Shown here piece after piece: positions 43,768-53,212 of a DNA stretch of 64,000 nt. The DNA comes from Kordia sp965283645 (lineage in GTDB: Bacteria; Bacteroidota; Bacteroidia; Flavobacteriales; Flavobacteriaceae). The first letter of the stretch is position 1. Every line of letters starts with the position of its first letter. The notes beneath the pieces are model-generated. The model made no database searches. It saw nothing but the letters and a program-made list of their open reading frames with translations, and was not told where the DNA came from. The stretch covers positions 3,844,001-3,908,000 of the forward strand of contig NZ_CBDIPG010000001.1 of the NCBI RefSeq assembly GCF_965283645.1, written 5' to 3'. Both the position numbers and the translations under genes were made by a program.

Positions 43768-44433
43768 ATGTTTCAAAAAGTATTAATTTCCGAAGATATG
43801 GATGACATCAACGCAGGTGTCCTTACTGCACTTTCCGAGTTGGAAATTGCAACAATAGATCAAGCTCAGTATTGTGATGATGCTGATTTGAAAGCTAAAA
43901 AAGCGCGCAAAGATAATGCGCCTTATGAATTGTTAATTACAGATTTATCATTTAAAAAAGACCACAGAGAAGAAAAGTTAAAATCTGGTGAAGAATTGGT
44001 TGCCAAATTAAAAAGTGATCAGCCAGATATAAAAGTAATTGTCTATTCTGTAGAAGATAAATTGCAACAAGTACGCAGGCTTTTTAATAAATACAAAATT
44101 GATGCATATGTATGTAAGGGTCGAAAAAGCTTGAAAGAATTAGTGAAAGCCATCAAAACAGTTGCAAATGGTAAAACACACCTTTCACCAGAAGTGAAAA
44201 TGGCACTTAGCAACAAAAAAGATATGGAAATTGATGATTATGACATTGGTTTGCTAAAATTGCTTTCCAAAGGATTAAATCAGGATGAAATTTCTGAAGA
44301 TTTAAAAGGACGCAGTATCTCTCCTAATAGCTTAAGTTCTATTGAAAAACGCGTGAGTAAACTCAAAATCTATTTCAAAGCAAACAATGCGGTACACTTA
44401 ATAGCAAATGCAAAAGATTTAGGATTGATTTAA
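43768..44433 (+). CDS. NarL-type response regulator
   Basis: 221 residues. The receiver has ISEDMDDINAG, the phosphoacceptor Asp in ELLITDLSFKKDH and IKVIVYSVEDK with the conserved Lys in YVCKGRKS. The C-terminal helix-turn-helix (LLKLLSKGLNQDEISEDL, SLSSIEKRVSKLKIYF) is LuxR/NarL-like. It pairs with the sensor kinase just upstream, and a terminator ends the unit. Targets are unknown. Confidence 0.85.
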   Translation: MFQKVLISEDMDDINAGVLTALSELEIATIDQAQYCDDADLKAKKARKDNAPYELLITDLSFKKDHREEKLKSGEELVAKLKSDQPDIKVIVYSVEDKLQQVRRLFNKYKIDAYVCKGRKSLKELVKAIKTVANGKTHLSPEVKMALSNKKDMEIDDYDIGLLKLLSKGLNQDEISEDLKGRSISPNSLSSIEKRVSKLKIYFKANNAVHLIANAKDLGLI

Positions 44434-44450
44434 AAAAAATAAAATATAAA

Positions 44451-44482
44451 AAAATCCACTACTTACTATCATAGTGGATTTT
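44451..44482. terminator. Bidirectional rho-independent terminator
   Basis: AAAATCCACTA pairs with TAGTGGATTTT across a ten-base loop. It has T runs on both sides and sits between convergent genes ending at 44433 and 44506. Confidence 0.85.
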
Positions 44483-44505
44483 ATTTTTGATGTTTTTTAT
44501 AGTAT

Positions 44506-45228
44506 CTAAAGAGAATCAATGTAAGTGATCAACTTGGCAAAATCTTCTTGATTTTTTAGTTTTAACTTCTCTGATTTTATATACGATTTTATTTCGTCTG
44601 TTTTTTCTGGAAATAACTTAATAACAGCTTTCTTTTTAGGCTGTACTTCAACAGGTTTATTTCCTTCTTTTACAATATAATAACGATCGTATTGTGTAAA
44701 TTTTGCAGCTCTATTTGCTTGATTTGCAGTTGGAGCCTTTTCATTTGGAGAGAAAACACATTTTTTTCGAAACAACAAAGACACATTTTTATGGTCACTT
44801 AATACTAAGAAATATCCTTGCTTTTCATATCCGTCATCATCATTGTACGTATATACTTTTAATGTTTTATTTTCAAATGTAACCTTGGAATTGGTAACTT
44901 TCATCAAGGCTTCTGTTTCCTGACCTTCTTCTGGCAATAACTCTATTTCATCTGAATATGTATTTAATCGCATGAGCACTTGTCCATACGATTTATCTCC
45001 AATAAAGAATGTTCCTACCTTATATTGTTCATACAAATATGGACTTCCTTTTACGTTGTCCCAATCTATTTCGTACGGATCTTTTTGTTTCGTATTGATA
45101 AATTTTAAAAGTGCATCATACACTTGTGAAGTACTTTCAAATTCTCTTGGAGCGCCACTCATTTGCGCAAATAATGAAGCACTATATAAAAATAAAAGTG
45201 CGATTGGTAATAAGCGTAATGTTTTCAT
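44506..45228 (-). CDS. Uncharacterised secreted protein
   Basis: 240 residues. A signal peptide (ending SLFAQ) is followed by a beta-rich region (GTFFIGDKSYGQVLMRLNTY, SKVTFENKTLKVYTYNDDD) and a Lys-rich C-terminus with helical character (EIKSYIKSEKLKLKNQEDFA). No known motif was recognised. It lies downstream of the glycosyltransferase operon on the same strand, separated by 89 bases. Confidence 0.7.
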   Translation of the reverse strand: MKTLRLLPIALLFLYSASLFAQMSGAPREFESTSQVYDALLKFINTKQKDPYEIDWDNVKGSPYLYEQYKVGTFFIGDKSYGQVLMRLNTYSDEIELLPEEGQETEALMKVTNSKVTFENKTLKVYTYNDDDGYEKQGYFLVLSDHKNVSLLFRKKCVFSPNEKAPTANQANRAAKFTQYDRYYIVKEGNKPVEVQPKKKAVIKLFPEKTDEIKSYIKSEKLKLKNQEDFAKLITYIDSL

Positions 45229-45317
45229 AGTAAGTTAATGTATTGGTTTTGAACTTAAAAATACTGAAAAAAAACGAGATTTTTTTGCTTCTAAGGAAAG
45301 AAAGTACTCAAAAAAAA

Positions 45318-46721
45318 TTAGGTTGAAGCCTTCAAATGCAACCTGTTTTTGTATTGATTGTATAATTCGTAACTTAAAAATCCATACACAACAATGTATT
45401 CAAAGGCAACAAAAGCCAAGTTTTCTGCATATCCTTCATTGCTATAAGCAGTATAACTAAAAATAATCATAAACGACCAAACAACGGTAAATCGGTAGTT
45501 GGTAAACACACTCAAAATAAGCAATGTTGCCAAATACCAAGGATGCATGGTTGTCGTTGTAAAAAAGTAAAACGAAAGCCCAAAAAGCAATGCAGTTATT
45601 GTTTTTTGAAAATCTTTATTATTTCTAAAAAGACTAATTCCTATCACAAAAACTAGAACAACTATTGGGGTAATTTTTCCAATCGTAGCAATCATATTCC
45701 AACCGATAATTTTGTAGCCAATCCAACGTGCGATATAATAAATACTTGCGTTGAATTCGAAATTTTGAAACCATAATTCGACAGTTTGTTGATAGTTTTC
45801 AATAAATTGTTTTGAAAGAAATGGTAAAAATAAAACAACGATAGTTCCAAGTACGATTCCGTAAAAAGCAACAAGTTTTAAAACGCCTTTCCAAACGGTT
45901 TGAAACGTTATTTTACTGATTTCACTTATTTTATGTTTGGTAAACCATTGAAAAAAGATGGGTAAAAAGAGTAACGGAATCAACTTTACAGAAACAGAAA
46001 AAGCCAATACTACAGCCGCCCATTTCCAAGCACCTTTTTGTAGCAAATACAAACTCCAAATGAAGAAGAAAATCATCACGCCTTCAAAATGTAAATTTCC
46101 TGTAAGTTCAATAATGATAAATGGATTTAGAATGTATAACCAAATATTGTTGATAGGTATACCTAAATTTGAAAGCAGTTTTTTGCCAAAATAGAACGTT
46201 CCTATATCGGCTAGAATAATTAAAATTCGTAAAATTACCACTGAACCAACGATGCTTTTTCCTGAAAAGAATCCTGCAATGGCAAAGCACAATTGATTTA
46301 TTGGCGGGTAATTGGTGTAATGCGACGCACTTAAATTGCCCATTCCGTTAAATAATTCTTGTGCTTCCGCGATTGGTGCCGTGCCAGAAGCCATTAAATC
46401 GTTTGGTAAATATAAATACGGATTCCAGCCTTCTATGAGCATTCTTCCATCCCAAATGAAACGGTAAAAATCCTGTGATAAGTTTGGAATGCTTCCCACA
46501 AAAACTAATCTCAAAACGATGGCAATTCCCGTAAGGAAAACAAAATTATTCTTTTCCAATCGGATCAATCCGAAAAAACTCAGAAAAGCAATTCCATATA
46601 ATGAAATCAATAGTGTGACATCAGTTCGTAGTAACGGATACCCAATATAGTAGTATACAAAGATGCTGATGAGCACAAGTGTGATAGAAAATGTATGATA
46701 TTTTCCGTTAAAATTGATCAC
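45318..46721 (-). CDS. Multi-pass membrane glycosyltransferase (GT-C, mannosyltransferase-like)
   Basis: 467 residues with about 12 membrane helices. The first large loop has YRFIWDGRMLIEGWNPYLYL, the Asp-containing loop typical of GT-C enzymes that use polyprenyl-phosphate sugars, then HYTNYPPINQLCFA and a later HPWYLATLLI. Its start overlaps the upstream GT2 gene by four bases (ATGA-type coupling). With the two GT2 genes it probably builds a lipid-linked or surface glycan. Donor and acceptor are unknown. Confidence 0.82.
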   Translation of the reverse strand: MINFNGKYHTFSITLVLISIFVYYYIGYPLLRTDVTLLISLYGIAFLSFFGLIRLEKNNFVFLTGIAIVLRLVFVGSIPNLSQDFYRFIWDGRMLIEGWNPYLYLPNDLMASGTAPIAEAQELFNGMGNLSASHYTNYPPINQLCFAIAGFFSGKSIVGSVVILRILIILADIGTFYFGKKLLSNLGIPINNIWLYILNPFIIIELTGNLHFEGVMIFFFIWSLYLLQKGAWKWAAVVLAFSVSVKLIPLLFLPIFFQWFTKHKISEISKITFQTVWKGVLKLVAFYGIVLGTIVVLFLPFLSKQFIENYQQTVELWFQNFEFNASIYYIARWIGYKIIGWNMIATIGKITPIVVLVFVIGISLFRNNKDFQKTITALLFGLSFYFFTTTTMHPWYLATLLILSVFTNYRFTVVWSFMIIFSYTAYSNEGYAENLAFVAFEYIVVYGFLSYELYNQYKNRLHLKAST

Positions 46722-48223
46722 ACTTTAGATCGGATCGAATTAAAAAACACAAAGGCAAAACCTAAAAACAACATCAAGTGAAACGGAAACAACCCGAAGT
46801 CATTTAACGGATATGCGCTATACATTCCAAATAAAAAATAGACCATTAAAATAGCTTCAATGATTGTATTTCCTGAGATTTTCTTTTTGATGTATTTGTT
46901 GTTTTTCCAAGAATCTTTCAAGTTTTTAATATTGAATTTTGGTGTGCGTACAAATTCGCTTCGTTTCCCAATATGACCTTCTAAAACGGCAACAGAGTTG
47001 TGAACTGAGAATCCCATTGCAACCGAAAAGAAGGTAAAAAACATTTTTATATAATCAACAAAATTCATAAATCCGCCACCTTGTACACGTTTGTAAGGAA
47101 ACCAAAAACACACAAAAAATATGATAGTACTAATGATAAAGAAACTTGAAATTGTAAAGTAAATTTCTAAATGTCCGTACGTATTTTTAATGTATAACAT
47201 TGGAATACTTAAGACTCCGACAATAAGCACATTTAAAAACATGGTACTGTTTAGTAAGTGTAAAATTCCGTGGATTTTTGTTTTGAGCGATATGTTTTTT
47301 GAAAAGATAACACGCTTTATCATTTTTCGAAAATTCTCAGCGCCACCTTTGTTCCAACGGAATTGTTGCGAACGTGCGGCACTAATAACAACAGGTAATT
47401 CGGCAGGCGTTTCTACATCTTCTAAGTATTTGAATTTCCAGTTTTTTAACTGCGCTCGGTAACTTAAGTCTAAATCTTCGGTAAGCGTATCACCTTCCCA
47501 GTTTCCAGCGTCAATGATACAGGTTTTGCGCCAAATTCCGGCTGTTCCGTTAAAGTTGATAAAATGCCCTTTAGAGTTTCGTCCAACTTGTTCCAGTGTA
47601 AAATGTGCGTCAAGCGCGAATGCCTGAATCTTAGTCAACAATGAATAATCACGGTTAATATGTCCCCAACGTGTTTGTACCACGCCAATTTCTTCATTTT
47701 TGAAATATGGAATTGTTTGCTTAAGCCAATCTTTTTTCGGCAAGAAATCTGCATCAAATATGGCAATAAAATCACCTTTTGCGTCAATTAACCCTTCTTT
47801 TAAAGCACCAGCTTTGAAGCCAGTTCTATCTTCACGACGAATATGTGTAATATCGAGTCCTTTTGCGTGTAATTTTTTAATTTGTGCGGCTGTAGAAGCG
47901 ACAGATTCATCTGTAGAATCGTCCAATACTTGAATTTCAAGTTTGTCTTTTGGATAGTCAATCAGTGCAATATTATCTAGCAAGCGTTCCATTACATACA
48001 ATTCATTGTACACGGGAAGCTGAATAGTTACGTACGGAATTTCAGCCGGATTGTTTAAGTTAAACTTTGGACAGGTATCTGTATGTTTTTTTGCTCGTAA
48101 GTAATTGATTAATAAGTTCAATTGCGCCAAGCTGTATAAGAGTATCAATAGCAACGCAATTGCATATATCGCCATTACCAAGAAAGACAATCCTAGTTTA
48201 AAAAATTCTGCATCAAACTCCAT
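46718..48223 (-). CDS. Cellulose-synthase-like GT2 glycosyltransferase
   Basis: 501 residues. One N-terminal membrane helix, then a GT2 catalytic domain with PYVTIQLPVYNELYVMERLL, the DDSTDE donor motif, the second Asp in IAIFDADFLPKKDWL, the TED motif in GDTLTEDLDLSYRA, and QQFRWNKGGA (Q/RxxRW). Four C-terminal membrane helices follow. The family is processive or ceramide-glucosyltransferase-like. Its ATG (48223) directly abuts the stop of the upstream GT2 gene (48224), so the two are coupled. Confidence 0.9.
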   Translation of the reverse strand: MEFDAEFFKLGLSFLVMAIYAIALLLILLYSLAQLNLLINYLRAKKHTDTCPKFNLNNPAEIPYVTIQLPVYNELYVMERLLDNIALIDYPKDKLEIQVLDDSTDESVASTAAQIKKLHAKGLDITHIRREDRTGFKAGALKEGLIDAKGDFIAIFDADFLPKKDWLKQTIPYFKNEEIGVVQTRWGHINRDYSLLTKIQAFALDAHFTLEQVGRNSKGHFINFNGTAGIWRKTCIIDAGNWEGDTLTEDLDLSYRAQLKNWKFKYLEDVETPAELPVVISAARSQQFRWNKGGAENFRKMIKRVIFSKNISLKTKIHGILHLLNSTMFLNVLIVGVLSIPMLYIKNTYGHLEIYFTISSFFIISTIIFFVCFWFPYKRVQGGGFMNFVDYIKMFFTFFSVAMGFSVHNSVAVLEGHIGKRSEFVRTPKFNIKNLKDSWKNNKYIKKKISGNTIIEAILMVYFLFGMYSAYPLNDFGLFPFHLMLFLGFAFVFFNSIRSKV

Positions 48224-48910
48224 CTATTTAAAACTATATTTAAAAATCCAACCTAAAATTTTTACGCCAGCAAATATAGTACCTTTTACGGTTCCTGAAA
48301 CTTTTGAGACGCCAATTCTTCTTTTATATTTTACAGGAACTTCCACATATGATAGTTTCTGTTTCAATGCTTTGAGCTGCATTTCAACTGTCCAGCCATA
48401 CGTTTTGTCTTCCATATTTAGCTTTAAGAGTTTATCATATTTAATTGCTCTAAAAGGTCCTAAATCGGTAAATTTTGCTCTAAAAAATAGTTTCATTAAG
48501 AACGTTGCCAACCAATTTCCAAATACTTGTTGTGGCGTCATAGAACCATCTTCGCGTAATTTTTTCACTCTTGAACCAATGACAAAATCAATGTCATCTT
48601 TAATAATTGGAGCAACTATTTTTGTCAATTCTTCAGGGTAATCGGAATAATCGCCATCCAAAAACACCAAAATATCAGGTTTTTCTTCTTGATTGGAAAT
48701 GTATTCCATTCCTTTTAAACAAGCATATCCATATCCTTTTTTTGGTTCTTTTAAAACCGTTGCGCCAGCAGCTTTTGCATTTACTTCTGTATGATCGGTT
48801 GAATTATTGCTAACGACAATAATTTCAGTTACAGTTTTGGGGATTTCCTGAATAACATTTGCAATAGAATCCTCTTCATTGTATGCAGGAATGATGACTT
48901 TTATAATCAT
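48224..48910 (-). CDS. GT2 glycosyltransferase, dolichyl/undecaprenyl-phosphate type
   Basis: About 228 residues from the ATG at 48908-48910. The frame is open upstream to 48961, but those codons fall in a dispersed repeat and are not homologous. Motifs: IKVIIPAYNEEDSIANVIQE, IVVSNNSTDHTE, DILVFLDGDYSDYPEELTKI (DxD) and VIGSRVKKLREDGS. It resembles DPM1-type enzymes that charge a polyprenyl phosphate with a sugar, fitting the GT-C enzyme at the end of the same operon. A C-terminal hydrophobic stretch is present. Confidence 0.88.
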   Translation of the reverse strand: MIIKVIIPAYNEEDSIANVIQEIPKTVTEIIVVSNNSTDHTEVNAKAAGATVLKEPKKGYGYACLKGMEYISNQEEKPDILVFLDGDYSDYPEELTKIVAPIIKDDIDFVIGSRVKKLREDGSMTPQQVFGNWLATFLMKLFFRAKFTDLGPFRAIKYDKLLKLNMEDKTYGWTVEMQLKALKQKLSYVEVPVKYKRRIGVSKVSGTVKGTIFAGVKILGWIFKYSFK

Positions 48911-48916
48911 ATATTG

Positions 48917-48950
48917 TTTTTTAGCTTTTGGCTGTTTGCCTTCGGCTTTT
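48917..48950. repeat. Shared 5' leader repeat, copy 1
   Basis: AGCTTTTGGCTGTTTGCCTT and flanks lie directly upstream of the minus-strand start at 48910. A near copy at 49545-49578 lies directly upstream of another minus-strand start. Confidence 0.6.
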
Positions 48951-48959
48951 TGTATTGTC

Positions 48960-48979
48960 ATTCCTGCGTAGGCAGGAAT
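48960..48979. repeat. Dispersed hairpin repeat, copy B
   Basis: ATTCCTGC-GTAG-GCAGGAAT has an 8-bp perfect stem and the same TCATTCCTGCG...GGAATC frame as copies at 35071 and 58176. Confidence 0.75.
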
Positions 48980-49018
48980 CTATAATTTAATTTTTAATTA
49001 GCTTTTACTTTATAATGG

Positions 49019-49039
49019 ATTCCGCAACAAGTGTGGAAT
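49019..49039. repeat. Related intergenic hairpin (ATTCCGCA/TGTGGAAT)
   Basis: An 8-bp stem with one G-U pair in GGATTCCGCAACAAGTGTGG followed by AATGACA. It lies 40 bases from copy B and the two may be halves of one composite element. Confidence 0.55.
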
Positions 49040-49061
49040 GACACAAAAGGATTTTTACTTA

Positions 49062-49538
49062 TCATCGTAAATCCCAAACACTATTTTCTTTTTTGAAACT
49101 CTTCAAATCGGTCCATTCACCAATTTTTTCACCATTTTTATACTTTTCAGCACGAACGAGTTTTTCATTTTCATATCGTAAACAATAGCCATTTTTTTGA
49201 TTATTTTTCAGTTGGCATTTATGATTTACTTTTTCGTTTTCATCATAAAAAAGCCACCATTTACTTTTTACACCATTTACATAATGTCCTTCGCGTTGCT
49301 TTGTTTTATTTTCACGGTAAAAATACCAATATTTGTTTGGTTTCCCATTTTTGAAACGTCCTTCTTTTTTAACAGCTCCATTTTCATAATAAAACGTCCA
49401 ATACTTGGTTTTGATATCATTTTTTATCCAACCTTCTTCTTTGAGTTGACCATTATCGTAATAACTTTTATAATACTTTTTTTGTCCGCTTACGCTGAAT
49501 GTAATACTGAGACATAAGATGAAAAATAGATACTTCAT
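49062..49538 (-). CDS. YwqK-like MORN-variant repeat protein
   Basis: 158 residues. A signal peptide (ending SVSGQ) is followed by six or seven repeats of a MORN-like unit (YYDNGQLKEEGWIKN, YYENGAVKKEGRFKNGKPNK, YRENKTKQREGHYVNGVKSK, YDENEKVNHKCQLKNNQKNG). These repeats form beta-hairpin ladders. Family members are often labelled toxin-antitoxin YwqK, but nothing here shows a toxin function. It is probably periplasmic or surface-exposed. Confidence 0.82.
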   Translation of the reverse strand: MKYLFFILCLSITFSVSGQKKYYKSYYDNGQLKEEGWIKNDIKTKYWTFYYENGAVKKEGRFKNGKPNKYWYFYRENKTKQREGHYVNGVKSKWWLFYDENEKVNHKCQLKNNQKNGYCLRYENEKLVRAEKYKNGEKIGEWTDLKSFKKENSVWDLR

Positions 49539-49544
49539 TTTTTT

Positions 49545-49578
49545 TGCTTTTAGTTCTTGGCTGTTTGCCTTTAGCTTT
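49545..49578. repeat. Shared 5' leader repeat, copy 2
   Basis: GCTTTTAGTTCTTGGCTGTT then TGCCTTTAGCTTTC, immediately upstream of the minus-strand ATG at 49538. It matches the element at 48917-48950 at most positions. Confidence 0.6.
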
Positions 49579-49705
49579 CTTTATGTTGTATTTTAAATTA
49601 TAAATGTTAAATGAAATTTCAATAGTTACTTCTGTATTATATTTAATTTTCAAAATTTAGCATTTAAAATTTTTAATAATCTCAATTCTCAATATTAATA
49701 ACTCA

Positions 49706-51562
49706 CTACTTTTTACTTTCCTCAAGCATTTGAAATAAATCAACATCGTTTCCTAAAATTACTTCGGGAACTTCGTGACGTGTTGCGCCATCATCACTTC
49801 CATTTTCTAATTTTAAAACTCCTCTTGGGCAAACGGCACTACAAATTCCACAACCTACACATGACGAACGTACAATGTTTTGTCCTTTTTGTGCGTATGC
49901 TCTAACATCGATTCCTTGTTCGCAATATGTTGAGCAGTTTCCACATGAAATACATTGTCCACCATTTGTTGTAATTCTAAACTTAGATTTAAAACGTTGC
50001 ACAATTCCCATATATGCAGCTAACGGACAGCCAAATCGACACCAAGTTCTATTTCCTAGAATTGGATAGAAACCTGTTCCGATAACTCCAGCGAAAATTG
50101 ATCCTACTAAGAAACCATACCATTCATTAATTTTATAAGCGTTGATTCCAAACAACGTGCTATCACCAACATTTGCTGGATTGTAAATGATATTATAGGT
50201 ATTGTAACCGACAATAACAGTCATGATTATTGCAAAAATTAAGATTGAATAAATCATCCATCGTTCTATTTTCCATGCAATTAAACGCTTGTCCGATAAT
50301 TGACGGTATGGATCTCCTAATGTTTCGGCTAATCCGCCACAACCACAAACCCATGAACAATACCAACGTTTTCCATAGAAATATACTAAAGTTGGTACTA
50401 CAATAATAGAAAGAATGAATCCCCAAAAGAACATGAACTTTCCTAAATGTCCTGCGTTTAAATAATTCTTTACATTCCAATCGGTTAAGAAATTATAATC
50501 TAGCGGCCATGCGTTTTTTAAATCGACACCAGGTAAATCAAATAATGGTAATATTTCTACTAATAAGAATGCGAAGATGATTTGGAAAAATAAGACACTT
50601 GCGGTTCTTACTATTTGATATTGATTGTGACGATATTTGATAAACATGCGAATTCCCATCACAATCATGGATACACAATATAAGATTCCGTATAAAAACC
50701 ATTGTGAAGCCGAACCATTTTTGATAAATGCACTTTTTAGTGGATCAACAATATTTGTCCAATTGGCAATAATGTACGGGTGAAAATAGAGTAGCACATA
50801 AAAAGTAACTAAAAATCCAAACACAGCAATACCAACCCAACCACGATTGGTTGCATTGTGTAAATAAATTCCATTGTTTTTGATGCCAGGAATTGGTTTT
50901 AAGAATAATCCTGTAATTATAAACATAAGCGAACCTATAATTCCTAATCCAAAAGTTAAGAATAAAAAGAGCCCTTTGTTGTTGGCAATGATTCCTGAGG
51001 CTGCACGTTCGGTAATATCAAAACGTGAATATTTGTTATCGTACAGTAAAAATTCTCCAGCCTGACTACGATTGATTTCAGTTATTTTATTCGTCAAATC
51101 ATTTTTAAAAGCATCAACAGTATCATAGGTTTTATCAGGACTAAACATCCAGCTAGTTGCGTCGGTTAGCAATTTAACTTTCGCTTTGGGTAAATTTTGC
51201 TGTAAAACATCTTTTGTATACGTAACATTTCCACCTTGAGTGGAAGCTACGATAATGTTATTTGTTTCTGTAGTAGATATTCCAGTTTCTTCTGCAACTG
51301 CTTCAGCAACACGTTGATTGTGTTTGTCAAACAATGTTTTAACATCGTTCATAAAAGAAAATTGACTGTTATATGTTTTGTCTAAAACACCATTTTCTTT
51401 AGCAACAGCTGTAAAAGTTTTGGCAACTCTTGCTTTTTTTCCACTGAATGTTTGTTGAATAGATGTTTCAGTTAAGGTATAATTCCCCATAAATATCGTT
51501 GCAATAAATAACAATACTGAGGCAATAAATATATAGAGTCCTGCAATTCGAATGAATTTCAT
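49706..51562 (-). CDS. NosR/NapH-like membrane iron-sulfur protein
   Basis: 618 residues. An N-terminal helix and an extracytoplasmic helical domain (about 30-200) are followed by several membrane helices. Two Cys motifs in membrane loops, RWYCSWVCGCGGLAE and RTWCRFGCPLAAYMG, match NosR/NapH/CcoG. A 2[4Fe-4S] ferredoxin domain follows (QCISCGNCSTYCEQG and SSCVGCGICSAVCPRG). It likely passes electrons across the membrane. The FAD reductase gene lies 24 bases upstream on the same strand, giving a possible NAD(P)H-to-periplasm chain. No nos or nap gene is in the window. Confidence 0.85.
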   Translation of the reverse strand: MKFIRIAGLYIFIASVLLFIATIFMGNYTLTETSIQQTFSGKKARVAKTFTAVAKENGVLDKTYNSQFSFMNDVKTLFDKHNQRVAEAVAEETGISTTETNNIIVASTQGGNVTYTKDVLQQNLPKAKVKLLTDATSWMFSPDKTYDTVDAFKNDLTNKITEINRSQAGEFLLYDNKYSRFDITERAASGIIANNKGLFLFLTFGLGIIGSLMFIITGLFLKPIPGIKNNGIYLHNATNRGWVGIAVFGFLVTFYVLLYFHPYIIANWTNIVDPLKSAFIKNGSASQWFLYGILYCVSMIVMGIRMFIKYRHNQYQIVRTASVLFFQIIFAFLLVEILPLFDLPGVDLKNAWPLDYNFLTDWNVKNYLNAGHLGKFMFFWGFILSIIVVPTLVYFYGKRWYCSWVCGCGGLAETLGDPYRQLSDKRLIAWKIERWMIYSILIFAIIMTVIVGYNTYNIIYNPANVGDSTLFGINAYKINEWYGFLVGSIFAGVIGTGFYPILGNRTWCRFGCPLAAYMGIVQRFKSKFRITTNGGQCISCGNCSTYCEQGIDVRAYAQKGQNIVRSSCVGCGICSAVCPRGVLKLENGSDDGATRHEVPEVILGNDVDLFQMLEESKK

Positions 51563-51586
51563 AATATGATTTTTAAAATGTGGTGA

Positions 51587-52933
51587 TTAGTAACTGAAAA
51601 TTCGTTTCCAACTTTTCTTTTTGAGTTGAATATTGGTATTGTTTTCTTGATTAAACTGTGCTACAATTTCTTTTTCGTGAAGTTTGTAAAATTCAGGATC
51701 AAAATTTGCGTCTGCTAAATGGGTTAAAACATATTCTACCGAGCGTTCTTCATTGAGCCATGTATCAAAACTGTGATGACGCATGCGAATTCCAAAGGTA
51801 TTGATTCCTAAAAATTTGTTAGATTCTTTATGGTATGCAATTGTAATGCAAATATGTGCTTTTGGGTGTTTCCAGTGAAAGTGTTTTTCATAATCAGGTT
51901 GTCCTTGTTCACTAAAAACCCAACCATATGTTTGGTATTCAATATCTAAAAACTTAGCCGAATTGAACCAATGTCCAGGATTGTATTCTTTCGAATTCCC
52001 GCAAATGGTTTGCGCCAACGTTTCGCCCATCATACGACCTGTATACCAAACTGCTTCAATAGGTCTGCGTTGTCCAATAGGTTCGTGTTGTTCGGCACAA
52101 TCGCCAATAGCATATACATCTTTAACGTTCGTTTCTAATTGTCTATTTACTTTGACACCGCGACCAATTTCAATATTTGAATCTTTCAAGAAATCAACAT
52201 TTGGAGAAACTCCAGCGGTTAATCCGACAACTGTACATGGAATTTCTTCACCAGTTTCTTTTATAATGATCGATTTTACGTTTCCGTTTTCATCTGCTTT
52301 AATTTCTTGTAAATTCACGCCTAGGCGTAAATCAATATGATGTTCTTTTATATGTTTGTTAATCATTTCTGATTCGCCAGCAGGCAATACACCATTCCAA
52401 AAACTATCTTCTCTAACCAAAAAAGTCACTGGAATATCTCTACTTTGAAGCATTTCTGCGAGTTCAATTCCAATCAATCCGCCACCAACAATAACCGCAC
52501 GTTTACACACGTTGTTGTTAGGTGCATATGTTTCCAGCTTTTCTAAATCTTGCTTGTGGTACATTCCCATAACACCATTTAAATCTTGTCCTGGCCAACC
52601 AAACTTGTTGGGTTTTGAACCTGTTGCAATGATGAGTTTGTCATAATACATGGTTTCTCCATTGGCAAAAACGAGTTCTTTAGAAGCATCTTTTACTTCT
52701 TTTACATATCCTTTTTTAAGTTCGATACGATTCTTTTCCCAAAACCAATTTTCGTATGGTTGTGTATGTTCAAACTTCATATGCCCCATGTACACGTACA
52801 TTAACGCTGTACGCGAGAAAAAATAATCCGTTTCAGCAGATACGATAGTAATTTTTTTGTCGGAAAGTTTTCGGATATGTCTGGCGGCTGTAACTCCAGA
52901 GATTCCATTACCTATAATTACAATATGTTCCAT
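51587..52933 (-). CDS. FAD/NAD(P)-dependent reductase (rubredoxin/ferredoxin reductase-like)
   Basis: About 448 residues from the ATG at 52933; an in-frame ATG 39 bases upstream is less likely because the Rossmann strand starts at MEHIVIIGNGISGVTAARHI. The NAD site is AVIVGGGLIGIELAEMLQSR and the FAD loop is VKDVYAIGDCAEQHEP. A C-terminal extension of about 100 residues has HHSFDTWLNEE. It is translated just before the NosR-like iron-sulfur protein, which would be its electron acceptor (inferred). Confidence 0.85.
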   Translation of the reverse strand: MEHIVIIGNGISGVTAARHIRKLSDKKITIVSAETDYFFSRTALMYVYMGHMKFEHTQPYENWFWEKNRIELKKGYVKEVKDASKELVFANGETMYYDKLIIATGSKPNKFGWPGQDLNGVMGMYHKQDLEKLETYAPNNNVCKRAVIVGGGLIGIELAEMLQSRDIPVTFLVREDSFWNGVLPAGESEMINKHIKEHHIDLRLGVNLQEIKADENGNVKSIIIKETGEEIPCTVVGLTAGVSPNVDFLKDSNIEIGRGVKVNRQLETNVKDVYAIGDCAEQHEPIGQRRPIEAVWYTGRMMGETLAQTICGNSKEYNPGHWFNSAKFLDIEYQTYGWVFSEQGQPDYEKHFHWKHPKAHICITIAYHKESNKFLGINTFGIRMRHHSFDTWLNEERSVEYVLTHLADANFDPEFYKLHEKEIVAQFNQENNTNIQLKKKSWKRIFSY

Positions 52934-53212
52934 AAGAATGTGATTGGTTTTTAATGATTCTTGTCCGTGCAAGAATTGGTTTGTGTCGAAAGTTATGTCG
53001 ATAGTAAAGTTAAGAACTTATATTCGGACATAGAATTTAGAATAATTATAAATTAAAATTTCTTTGTAAGGATTTAAATAAAATGGCAACCTGTTTCGCG
53101 CTTGAAAATCAATTATATATACGATGGCAACTTTTTTTTGAAAGTTTGTAAGTTCCTATGTTTTTTAGTGACTTAAGCATCAATACAAATTGAAATTGAC
53201 TTAAAAATTATT

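Noticed and set aside
49062..49538. Toxin-antitoxin unit for the YwqK-like gene
   Set aside because: The name is historical; the protein is secreted, repeat-built and has no antitoxin partner here.
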